Assembly (NCBI GenBank): GCA_036272935.1
Contig: DATAXP010000154.1
Span: 1-64,000, forward strand
Origin: DATAXP01 sp036272935
GTDB lineage: Bacteria > Planctomycetota > Planctomycetia > Pirellulales > PNKZ01
Direction: 5' to 3'
Length of the DNA stretch: 64,000 bases
Shown here: positions 34,218 to 42,207 of the stretch, one piece after another
Numbering within the stretch: position 1 is the stretch's first letter
Layout of the letters: each line of letters begins with the position of its first letter
Translations under genes and position numbers: made by a program
Notes under the pieces: generated by a model
What the model saw: only the letters and a program-made list of their open reading frames with translations
What the model was told of the DNA's origin: nothing
Databases searched by the model: none

Positions 34218-35852
34218 TTAAAAAACAAGCAGACGAGCGAAAATCTCGGACCAGACTCGCATCAGTTTCTTTGCTTCCTCTTTCAACGCTGGCTTAGCAG
34301 GCACAGAGTCGTCCGCAAACCATCCCGATTCTTTCATCGTCGAACTCGTGTCGACAGAGAGCACACCTATAATCGGCAAGTTAAGATCCTTAACGCTATG
34401 GGCCTTGCGTCGCTGCGGCATGAAAATCGGCGCACTAATCATCGTTCGACGATCCCCACGGACCATCGCCACTTGCTCGTCCGTCAACCCCATCCTGTCG
34501 GGCTGCTGGCGCGCCACCTCAAGATTGGCAAAGCTAATTCGTCTTTTCTGGATTGCCTGCCCTGTGCACCCGGCAAACTCTGCCAACTCAAGGTTACGGT
34601 CGGCATCTTTCTTATCGTCTTTAAAATTCCAGTGATAAACCACCCGTCGCATCCTCGTGACCTCTCCATCGCGCGTTCGACCGTACTTTCCTGTCGGAAG
34701 CATGATATTCGTGCGCACTTCCGCTGCACTAAACATCTCCATCCCGCCACCGATGGTCATCATTTGCCCAAATGCCTGCAGCGCCGCAACGAAAATGGAT
34801 GGGTCGCCATAATACGCCATTAGTTCCTTGGACGGATCACCGCCGGCCAGCTTGAAATCTTCCAAGACTGGCAGCGTCTTTAGACGAGCAGCAGAATCGT
34901 CTCTTCCGTTTCGGAAGAGTCTCTGGATGTCATCTTTCTTCAGATCGAACTTGAGTGTGTCGACCCCATCGGGAACGCGAACGTCTACGACAGAAATCTT
35001 ATCGAGGTTCAAGCTGTGAACTAAATTGTCACTCGACTCGAGCGCCGTCACCATCAGATCGTAGCCAAAGTCGACAACGAAATAACCTGACGGGTCGCGC
35101 GCAGGCGGCCGAAAATTGAACGCGAGAATTGGGTAAGGTAGAATCCGCTGTTCTTCAAGAAAGACGAAGGACGGCAAGTTGCTGCACAAGCCGCCGTCGA
35201 CAAGTTCATGGCCTTTTTTGAAGCGCTCTGGACGAAAAAGAAAGGGATAGCCGGCCGAGGCGCGAGTCGCGCGAATTACAGAAGCGTCGGGTTCAGTTTC
35301 TGAGGAAAAGACGACTACCCTTCGGTTGATGATATCCGAAGTTACGATCTTCAAAGGCGGAAAGCCTGCTTCGCGAAGATCTGAAAAACTGAAATCTGTC
35401 TTTCTCGCAACGCGAAGACCGCGCTGCGCAAGCTTGCGACGCACCAACTCGAATAGTGTTTGCCGTAGCGCGTCGCCACTGTAAAGCCCAAGGTTATCGA
35501 TCATACGGCGGCGCACGGGAGAGCATTCTTTCCAAAGCCGCCAGTATTTGCGCGCTCGAAAGACAGATGTCCGTTTTTTGCAGAGTTCCGCACCTCGTTT
35601 CTTATTCTCCATCGCTCGCAGCAGCAGAGTTCCGCCATCGTCAAGCATCGAGAGCGGATGAATCTCGCCCTTCAACAGCTGATAAATCTTCGATCCGCTG
35701 TAACCGACGTTTGCTAACAAGGCGACGATTGCGCCGGCAGAAGTGCCGGCGTGTCCGACAAAGGCGATCCCTTGCTTTTGGGCCTCGTAAAGACAACCTG
35801 CTAACGCGGCCCCCTTGACGCCCCCGCCAGCAAATACCCCGTATGCAAACAT
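34218..35852 (-). CDS. Patatin-like phospholipase with C-terminal GAF-like domain
   Basis: 544 residues. The patatin catalytic elements are complete: oxyanion loop GGGVKG (9-14), nucleophile Ser38 in GTSAG, and the catalytic Asp219 in DGG. It should hydrolyse phospholipids. Residues about 345-540 look like a GAF fold: RTNIMLPTGKYGR, then VVYHWNF, an ELAEFAGCTGQAIQKR helix-strand, the TMISAPIFMP strand and IIGVLSVDTSS. GAF domains bind small ligands such as cyclic nucleotides. Local G+C is about 52% (31 of 60 bases at 34861-34920), against 68% at 33061-33120. The ribosome binding site GAGGT lies 6 bases ahead. The gene follows the methyltransferase gene by 41 bases. Confidence 0.88.
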   Translation of the reverse strand: MFAYGVFAGGGVKGAALAGCLYEAQKQGIAFVGHAGTSAGAIVALLANVGYSGSKIYQLLKGEIHPLSMLDDGGTLLLRAMENKKRGAELCKKRTSVFRARKYWRLWKECSPVRRRMIDNLGLYSGDALRQTLFELVRRKLAQRGLRVARKTDFSFSDLREAGFPPLKIVTSDIINRRVVVFSSETEPDASVIRATRASAGYPFLFRPERFKKGHELVDGGLCSNLPSFVFLEEQRILPYPILAFNFRPPARDPSGYFVVDFGYDLMVTALESSDNLVHSLNLDKISVVDVRVPDGVDTLKFDLKKDDIQRLFRNGRDDSAARLKTLPVLEDFKLAGGDPSKELMAYYGDPSIFVAALQAFGQMMTIGGGMEMFSAAEVRTNIMLPTGKYGRTRDGEVTRMRRVVYHWNFKDDKKDADRNLELAEFAGCTGQAIQKRRISFANLEVARQQPDRMGLTDEQVAMVRGDRRTMISAPIFMPQRRKAHSVKDLNLPIIGVLSVDTSSTMKESGWFADDSVPAKPALKEEAKKLMRVWSEIFARLLVF

Positions 35853-35893
35853 TGCTGCACCTCAATGTAGGGCGGTTATTCGCGACATTTTGT

Positions 35894-36811
35894 TTACTTC
35901 GATCTGCCCCGCTTCAAGAATTTTTCCTTTTGACCTGCAACATCCTCAAGTCGCCGTCCGTTGGCCGTGCTTGGCGCGCTGGCCAACGGTTCGGCGGCGC
36001 CGTCGAGCGCGTCGCCTGGCGACACTTCGCTCAGCCGGTGCTCGACGTGCGTAGCGTACTTCGTCGATAGCTCGAATCCCACGTATCGCCGGTCGAGCTT
36101 CTTGGCAACGACCAGCGTCGTGCCGCTCCCGGCGAACGGGTCGAGTACCAGTTCGCCCGGGTTGCTGCATGCACGGATGATGCGCCCCAGCAACTGCTCG
36201 GGCATCTGGCAGCCATGCCAGCCGGCACGCTCCTTGAACGTGCCGCAGACGCGCGGGAAATACCACGTGTTTTCTTCGGGGCCAAAACCTTCGGGCAGAT
36301 CCTGCGGGCGCAGAATCCACGTATCGTCGGGCAGGCGTCCGACGGGGTTTGCTCGCCGATCGCCGTACACCAGTTGTCGCGCCGAAGGGACGCGCACCGC
36401 CTCGGCATTGAACGTGAACGCCTGCGGGTCCTTGACCATGTGGAACAGGTGCGCGTGGCTGCGGCTGAACTTGTTCTTGCAGTTCACGCCGAACGTGTAA
36501 TACCACACGACCCAACTGCGGCACGCCAGGCCCAGCTCGCGCTGCATGATCACTTTCAGCTCGGCCGCGTACTCGTCGCCGATCGCCAGCCAAAAGGTGC
36601 CGGTCGGCTTGAGCACGCGGACCACTTCGCGCATCCAGGTGGTGCACCGGTCGAGATAATGTTCGCTGGCCAGCCGATCGTCGTAGGCGTCGTATTCATA
36701 GCCGATGTTGAACGGCGGATCGGCGAACGCCAGATCCACACAGCCATTCTCCAGCCGCTGCATCCCGGGCACACAATCCTCGTTGCCGAGAAAATCGACG
36801 AGTTTCACCAC
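35894..36811 (-). CDS. Beta-class site-specific DNA methyltransferase (N6A or N4C)
   Basis: 305 residues. The frame continues far upstream only because it runs antisense through the cytochrome gene. I start at GTG 36811, seven bases after AAGGA, giving MVKLVDFLGNEDCVPGM; 36808 is equally possible. Motif IV is DPPF (31-34) and motif I, FAGSGTT (226-232), comes later, the order of the beta class (HinfI, CcrM). VGFEL is motif II. The target-recognition region is residues about 110-200. It methylates a short DNA site, adenine N6 or cytosine N4. No restriction endonuclease is adjacent. The last 45 residues are polar and Ala-rich. Confidence 0.93.
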   Translation of the reverse strand: MVKLVDFLGNEDCVPGMQRLENGCVDLAFADPPFNIGYEYDAYDDRLASEHYLDRCTTWMREVVRVLKPTGTFWLAIGDEYAAELKVIMQRELGLACRSWVVWYYTFGVNCKNKFSRSHAHLFHMVKDPQAFTFNAEAVRVPSARQLVYGDRRANPVGRLPDDTWILRPQDLPEGFGPEENTWYFPRVCGTFKERAGWHGCQMPEQLLGRIIRACSNPGELVLDPFAGSGTTLVVAKKLDRRYVGFELSTKYATHVEHRLSEVSPGDALDGAAEPLASAPSTANGRRLEDVAGQKEKFLKRGRSK

Positions 36812-36940
36812 GCACTTGTCCTTGTTAGTGAAAAGCCGCAGGGCAATCTGCTTGGTCGACAATGGTAGCAATCGTAACAAAAGGTCGGTAGGGTATGTGA
36901 ATCCACTTTCCTTCGCCGCCCAGCTACGAGTGGTCACGCC

Positions 36941-39904
36941 ATGTTTTCCCGCCTCACATTTGGCTTTCTGCTGGCTGCGCTCTGCCCTCTGCCCGCTGTT
37001 CTTGGCCAGGACTACTCGGCCGAGCTGCCGCGCATCCCGCCCACCGAGCCGGCTGCCGCCGTGGCCACGATCCAGGTGAAGCCCGGCTTCCGCATCGACC
37101 AGGTCGCCGCCGAGCCGCTGGTGAACAGCCCGGTCGCGATGGCCTGGGACGAAAACTCTCGGCTGTTCGTCGTCGAGATGCGCGGCTACTCCGAAAACCG
37201 CGACGACGCCATCAGCCGCATCAGCATGCTCACCGATCGCGACAGAGACGGACGCTACGACACCAGCAGCGTGTACGTCGACAAACTGTTGTGGCCCACG
37301 GCGGTCGCGTGTTACGAGGGGGGCATCTTTGTCGCCGATGCTCCCGACATCTGGTACTTCAAAGACACCGACGGCGATGGCCGGGCCGACGTGCGCCGCA
37401 AGCTGTTCACGGGCTTCGGCGTACACAACGTGCAAGGGTTGCTGAACTCGTTCACCTGGACGCTCGACAATCGCATCGAGGCTGCCGGCAGCAGTGTCGG
37501 CGGCGATATTTTTCTCCTCGACGAGCAAGGCAACGTGCCGAAGGACGCGCGGCCGGTGTCGGTGCGCGGCCGCGACATTGCGTTCAACCCGCGCACGCTC
37601 GAGTTCGGCGTCACCAGCGGCGGCTTGCAGCACGGCATGAGCTTCGACGATTGGGGACGAAAGTTCGTCAGCGGCAACAGCAATCACATTCAGCAGGTGA
37701 TGTACGAAGACCGCTATCTGGCGCGGGCACCCTACATCATCGCACCGCCGGCGCGGATCGACATTGCCGAGGACGGCGGCCAGGCCGAGGTCTTTCGCAT
37801 CAGCCCGGTCGAGTCGTGGCGCATTGTGCGTACCCGGCTGCGCGTCAGCGGGGCGGTCAAGGGAGTCGTCGAAGGTGGCGGCCGCGCGGCGGGCTATTTC
37901 ACCGGCGCCACAGGCGTGACGATCTATCGCGGAACCGCGCTCGGCGACGACATGTACGGCATGGCGGTCGTCGGCGACGTGGGGAGCAACCTGGTTCATC
38001 GCAAGCGGCTGATCCTCGAAGGGGTGCAGTTCCTGGCTCGCCGCGTCGATATGCAAAGCGAGTTCATCGCGTCGAAAGACACCTGGTTTCGCCCGGCGCA
38101 GTTCGCCAGCGGCCCCGACGGTGCGCTGTACATCGCCGATGTGTACCGCGAGGTGATCGAGCATCCCGCGAGCATCCCGCCCGAAATCAAGCAGCATCTC
38201 GACCTCACCAGCGGCCGCGATCGCGGACGTGTGTATCGCGTGGTGGCCGACGAGTTCCAGCAGCCGTCGCTGCCAAAGCTCGGCGAGGCGACGACGCTGG
38301 AACTGGTCGCGCTTCTGGAGCATCCCAATGCCTGGCACCGCTCAACGGCGTCGCGATTGCTGTTCGAGCAGCACGACCCCGCGGCGATTCCGCTACTGGC
38401 CAAGCTTGCTGCCGAGGGGGCCAATCCCGTGGGCCGGATGCACGCGATGTACGCGCTCGATGGCCTTGGGGCACTCGATGAAGCGATCATCCTCAAGGGC
38501 TTGAACGACCAGCATCCTCGGGTTCGCGAGCACGCCATCCGTTTGTCCGAGCGACTTGGCACCTGGCCCGAGGCGATCCGCGCGCGGTTGTACGCCTTGG
38601 CCGACGATGACGACATGCCGCTGCGCTACCAGTTGGCGTACACCTTGGGGCTAGTACCCACGGAGCCGCAGCGCGAGGCGGCGCTCGTGAAGATCGCCCG
38701 GCACGACGGTGCCGACCGTTGGGTGCGCACGGCGGTGCTCGTGTCGCTTTCGGCGTCCGGTTCCGATGCGGCACTGAACGATCTGCTGGCCGATGCTTCG
38801 TTCCGCCGCAGCGAGGCGGGGCACGACGTCATCGTGGGTTTGGCCAGTGCTGCCGGCCTGCGCGGCCAGCCGTTGACCAAGGCGATCAACTCGCTCGATC
38901 AGGACGACGAGGCGCTGGTGATAGCCGTGGTGCGTGGCTACGCCGAGGCGTTGAGCCGCTCGGGACGAGCGCGCAGCGTGCTCGACGAGAACGGCACAAA
39001 GTTCTCGACCATTCTGCAAAAGCTGCTGGCGACCGCTCGCACGACCGCCGGCGATGAGAAGAAGTCGATCAAGGCCCGGGTGCAAGCGATCAACGCACTG
39101 CCGCTGGGCTCGTTTGCCGGGGCGCGCGATCTGCTCGTGCGGCTGCTCGATCAGCGGCAGCCCGATAAGGTGCAGCAGGCGGTGTTGGCGGCGCTGGAAA
39201 AGTTCCGCGATCCCGGCGTCGCCCCGCTGTTGATCGATGCCTGGCCGGCACTGGGTCCGCGCACGCGGGTGGCGGCTGCCGAAGCGCTGCTGGCCCGCCC
39301 CGAACGGATCACAGCCCTGCTCGACGCGATCGAGCAAGGCAGGTTCTCGGCGCGCGACATCGAGTTGCCGCGTTTGCAACTGCTGCTGAACAACAAGGAC
39401 GACGCGATTCGCCGCCGTGCCGTGGCAGTGCTGGGCACGTTACAAACCGGACGCCGCCTGGATGTGGTCGACGGTTACCGTGGAGCGCTGAAACTCTCGG
39501 GCGACGCCGCCCACGGCAAGCAGATCTTTCAGAAGATCTGCGCAGCCTGCCATAAGGCCGAAGGAGTTGGTCATGAACTGGGGCCGAACCTGGCGACGAT
39601 CAAGAACCGCGGCCCCGAGACGATCTTGCTGAACGTGCTCGACCCCAGTCGCGAGGTGAATCCGCAGTACGTGAATTACGTATTGGTGACCGACGACGGC
39701 CGAACGATCACCGGCATGATCGCCAATGAAACGGCGACCAGCGTCACGCTGCGCCGGGCTGAGAGTGCAACCGACACGGTGCTGCGCGTGAACATCGAGC
39801 AGTTGCAGAGCACGGGGTTATCGCTGATGCCCGAGGGTCTTGAAAAGCAGATCGATCCGCAAGGACTGGCCGACGTGATTGCCTATCTGATGGCATTGAA
39901 ATAG
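36941..39904 (+). CDS. PVC-type membrane-associated propeller/HEAT/cytochrome c protein
   Basis: 987 residues with an N-terminal signal (MFSRLTFGFLLAALCPLPAV). The three-part layout is typical of planctomycetes. A dehydrogenase-like propeller covers about 45-410, beginning VKPGFRIDQVAAEPLVNSPV and containing DTDGDGRADVRRKLF. HEAT/ARM repeats follow to about 850. A single-heme cytochrome c domain with CAACH at 867-871 and DPSREVNPQYVNYVL ends the chain, closing with LADVIAYLMALK. The heme Cys-x-x-Cys-His binds heme covalently in the periplasm. These proteins are thought to oxidise sugars or sugar derivatives. The gene is divergent from the methyltransferase gene (129 bases). Confidence 0.95.
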   Translation: MFSRLTFGFLLAALCPLPAVLGQDYSAELPRIPPTEPAAAVATIQVKPGFRIDQVAAEPLVNSPVAMAWDENSRLFVVEMRGYSENRDDAISRISMLTDRDRDGRYDTSSVYVDKLLWPTAVACYEGGIFVADAPDIWYFKDTDGDGRADVRRKLFTGFGVHNVQGLLNSFTWTLDNRIEAAGSSVGGDIFLLDEQGNVPKDARPVSVRGRDIAFNPRTLEFGVTSGGLQHGMSFDDWGRKFVSGNSNHIQQVMYEDRYLARAPYIIAPPARIDIAEDGGQAEVFRISPVESWRIVRTRLRVSGAVKGVVEGGGRAAGYFTGATGVTIYRGTALGDDMYGMAVVGDVGSNLVHRKRLILEGVQFLARRVDMQSEFIASKDTWFRPAQFASGPDGALYIADVYREVIEHPASIPPEIKQHLDLTSGRDRGRVYRVVADEFQQPSLPKLGEATTLELVALLEHPNAWHRSTASRLLFEQHDPAAIPLLAKLAAEGANPVGRMHAMYALDGLGALDEAIILKGLNDQHPRVREHAIRLSERLGTWPEAIRARLYALADDDDMPLRYQLAYTLGLVPTEPQREAALVKIARHDGADRWVRTAVLVSLSASGSDAALNDLLADASFRRSEAGHDVIVGLASAAGLRGQPLTKAINSLDQDDEALVIAVVRGYAEALSRSGRARSVLDENGTKFSTILQKLLATARTTAGDEKKSIKARVQAINALPLGSFAGARDLLVRLLDQRQPDKVQQAVLAALEKFRDPGVAPLLIDAWPALGPRTRVAAAEALLARPERITALLDAIEQGRFSARDIELPRLQLLLNNKDDAIRRRAVAVLGTLQTGRRLDVVDGYRGALKLSGDAAHGKQIFQKICAACHKAEGVGHELGPNLATIKNRGPETILLNVLDPSREVNPQYVNYVLVTDDGRTITGMIANETATSVTLRRAESATDTVLRVNIEQLQSTGLSLMPEGLEKQIDPQGLADVIAYLMALK

Positions 39905-40087
39905 CCGCCGCTCTCCGGCGCGCCAAGGCAGAGCGTTTCTCGCCGGTAGATCGAGCCAGCACTGCGCGCGAGAGGCGAGTCAAAATCTGCCAATCGCAGC
40001 GATTTTAGCGATCGTGCCGGCTCGGGATGGCCGATAGGTACTGCGTCCCCTCGAACACACGTCCATCTCAAAGCAAAGAGACCGACC

Positions 40088-40795
40088 ATGAAACGCGCGT
40101 TGGGTACGATTCTCGTGTTCGCCATCGGCATGAGCAGCATCGGCTGTGCTTGTGGTCGGCCCTTCGGGGGCTTTGGCGGCGGCAATAGCTGCGGCGGCTG
40201 CGATGACTGTTGCGGTGGCTGTGGCGGTTGCGGCAGCAGCTGCGGGAGCAGCTGCGGCAGCGGCTGCGGCGGCCATAACGGCTGCGGAATATTCTCGGGG
40301 CTTAGCTGGCTGTTCCGACCGCTATGCTCGTGCAGTGGATGCGGCGGCTGCTATCAAGGCGATTGGCAAGAGAATCTTCCCTGCTGTCACGACACCTGCA
40401 ACGGCTGCGGTGGCTGGCAGGGCGCTCCTCCGGGATGGGTCGGCCAGAGCATGATGCCCGATGGCGAACCGATCCCCGGTCCGGTGTACAACCAGCAGAT
40501 GGTGCCGCAAGCGATGCCGAATGTCGCTCCGCTGCCGGGTTCGCCGATGCCGGCAGCTCCGATGATGCAGCCCGCTCCGGCACCGGGCCCGGGCATGCAG
40601 CCTGCTCCGCAAGCTCAACGCGGCGTGCGAGCACGGCCGATCAACGGCTACCGACGGCCCACGTACTGGAGCCGTCCGAACGATCGGGCGTACAACGGGC
40701 CGAATTATCCGTCGGGCACCGCCTACCAAACCGGTTATCCGATGAACTACCCAACGAACCGGCAGCCAGGATACCAGCCGGTTCAGTATCAATAG
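40088..40795 (+). CDS. Cys/Gly-rich exported protein with Pro/Met-rich tail
   Basis: 235 residues. The N-terminal hydrophobic segment ends MSSIGC, a weak lipobox (Ser at -3). I count 20 cysteines within the first ~110 residues, mostly in CGG, CGGC and CCGGC repeats, followed by a Pro/Met/Ala-rich tail (PMPAAPMMQPAPAPGPG) and a basic Tyr/Pro-rich end. Planctomycete cell surfaces often carry such Cys-rich proteins. A cross-linked wall or metal-binding role is inference. The gene has its own terminator. Confidence 0.75.
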   Translation: MKRALGTILVFAIGMSSIGCACGRPFGGFGGGNSCGGCDDCCGGCGGCGSSCGSSCGSGCGGHNGCGIFSGLSWLFRPLCSCSGCGGCYQGDWQENLPCCHDTCNGCGGWQGAPPGWVGQSMMPDGEPIPGPVYNQQMVPQAMPNVAPLPGSPMPAAPMMQPAPAPGPGMQPAPQAQRGVRARPINGYRRPTYWSRPNDRAYNGPNYPSGTAYQTGYPMNYPTNRQPGYQPVQYQ

Positions 40796-40825
40796 CCATC
40801 CGATGCAATCTGGGGCAACGCCACG

Positions 40826-40855
40826 AAGCCCAGGGACGCGCCGTCCCTGGGCTTT
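40826..40855 (+). terminator. Intrinsic terminator of the Cys-rich gene
   Basis: AAGCCCAGGGAC (40826-40837) and GTCCCTGGGCTT (40843-40854) form a 12-bp stem around the loop GCGCC, then T. It differs from the terminator at 16670 by one base pair and the loop. Confidence 0.85.
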
Positions 40856-40945
40856 GTCATGCGCTCAGGACGGTTGGCCGAGCCTGAAGGTGCTGCCCGC
40901 CGGCGGGTCCTCGCGGTATAATCCCGAACCCGCGGCTTGGCGAGC

Positions 40946-42046
40946 ATGCCGGCCAATGGGCATTGCCACTTCCTGTTCTCGAAGGTGTCGCCGGTCTTGA
41001 ACGCGCCCGATCCTGGTCTGCCGAATCCTGAGCTGCCGGCCACCACCGAGAGCGACAAGCTCATGGAGGGCTCGGGCGAGCAGGAGCGCTCGCAAGACCT
41101 GATCGCGATGATCAAGGAATCGGCCGACAAGCTTCAGCGCGACGGCACCAGCCGCGGCGACCTGAAAATCCTCGCGCGCACTCTGCGCGAGCTGCGTTAC
41201 GCCTTCAAGGTGTTCGCGCCGTATCGGTTGCGGCGCAAGGTGACCGTGTTCGGCTCGGCACGCACGCTCCCCTCCGCGGCAACGTTCCAGCACGGGGTGG
41301 AGTTCGGCAGGGCGATGGCCGCGCACGACTGGATGGTCGTGACCGGGGCGGCCAGCGGCATCATGGAAGCTGGGCACGTTGGCTCGGGGCGCGACCATGC
41401 GATGGGCATCAACATCATGCTGCCGTTCGAGCAAGAGGCGAATCCGGTGATCGCCGGCGACCCGAAACTCGTCCACATGAAGTATTTCTTCACCCGCAAG
41501 CTGATGTTCGTGAAGGAATGCGATGCGGTGTGCCTGCTGCCGGGCGGATTCGGCACACTTGACGAAGGGCTCGAGGTGCTCACGCTCCTGCAGACCGGCA
41601 AGCGCGACATGGTGCCGGTCGTATTCCTCGACGAGCCGGACGGCAAGTTCTGGAGCGACTGGCAGGCGTTCGTCACCCATCGGCTGCTGGGGCATGGCAT
41701 GATCTCGCCCGATGATCTGTCGCTGTACAAGGTGACTGACCGCATCGACGAAGCGGTCGATGAGATGCTGCGCTTCTACAGCAACTACCACAGCATGCGC
41801 TACGTGCGTAACAAGCTGGTCCTGCGGATGCAGCGCCAGCCATCGGCTGGGCTGCTCGACGAGATCAACGCCACGTTCGACGACATCGTGCTCGAGGGCA
41901 AGTTCGTGGTCAGCGAAGCGCTTCCGGAAGAGCGAGACGACGAGGCACTGGTGAACCTGCCGCGGCTCGTGTTTCGGTTCAATCGCCGCAGCCTGGGGCG
42001 GTTGCGGCAGTTGATCGATTTGCTGAACGATCGCTCGTCCGCTTAG
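40946..42046 (+). CDS. LOG-family Rossmann protein (TIGR00730 / lysine decarboxylase-like)
   Basis: 366 residues if the ATG at 40946 is used; a later ATG (41063) is also possible because the first 40 residues are Pro-rich and not conserved. The Rossmann core VTVFGSARTLPS, VVTGAASGIMEAGHVGSGRD, GINIMLPFEQEAN and the nucleotide-phosphate motif LLPGGFGTLDE identify the LOG/YgdH group. Members with PGGxGTxxE are phosphoribohydrolases that release cytokinin-like bases or act on nucleotide 5'-monophosphates. A helical N-terminal extension distinguishes this protein from short plant-type LOG (about 200 aa). The stop codon lies inside a palindromic repeat. Confidence 0.88.
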   Translation: MPANGHCHFLFSKVSPVLNAPDPGLPNPELPATTESDKLMEGSGEQERSQDLIAMIKESADKLQRDGTSRGDLKILARTLRELRYAFKVFAPYRLRRKVTVFGSARTLPSAATFQHGVEFGRAMAAHDWMVVTGAASGIMEAGHVGSGRDHAMGINIMLPFEQEANPVIAGDPKLVHMKYFFTRKLMFVKECDAVCLLPGGFGTLDEGLEVLTLLQTGKRDMVPVVFLDEPDGKFWSDWQAFVTHRLLGHGMISPDDLSLYKVTDRIDEAVDEMLRFYSNYHSMRYVRNKLVLRMQRQPSAGLLDEINATFDDIVLEGKFVVSEALPEERDDEALVNLPRLVFRFNRRSLGRLRQLIDLLNDRSSA

Positions 42047-42207
42047 CGGCCGCGCCCACGCGACAATGGCGGGTGGCACGGTCTGGAGACCGGCCACAAC
42101 AGGCGGTGGGTGCCATGTCCACGGCCGCCGTGGACATGCGAGCGAAGCACGATCATGGCCACGCGGCGTGGCCATGGCACCCAGCTCGTGGACGAGCCGC
42201 GCTAAGC
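42041..42207. repeat. 167-bp composite palindromic element
   Basis: GCTTAGC (42041-42047) and GCTAAGC (42201-42207) flank a core with several perfect stems: an outer 11-bp stem TGGGTGCCATG (42107-42117) with CATGGCACCCA (42173-42183), an inner hairpin CATGTCCACGG-CCG-CCGTGGACATG (42114-42138), and another, CATGGCCACG-CGG-CGTGGCCATG (42154-42176). The outer and inner arms share bases, so alternative structures compete. It spans from the LOG stop codon to the kbl stop codon (convergent genes). Confidence 0.75.

Noticed and set aside
36060..36080. tRNA-like T-loop sequence CTCGAATCCC
   Set aside because: It lies within the methyltransferase coding frame and lacks the other arms of a tRNA.
34218..36811. 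Complete CBASS or restriction-modification system
   Set aside because: No CD-NTase, HORMA/TRIP13, ubiquitin-like or endonuclease gene is next to the patatin or methyltransferase genes. Only a defence-like hypothesis is kept.
36812..38338. Upstream extension of the methyltransferase frame (814 codons in total)
   Set aside because: It lies antisense inside the cytochrome gene. The methyltransferase family begins near MVKLVDFLGNEDC, and a ribosome binding site precedes the GTG at 36811.
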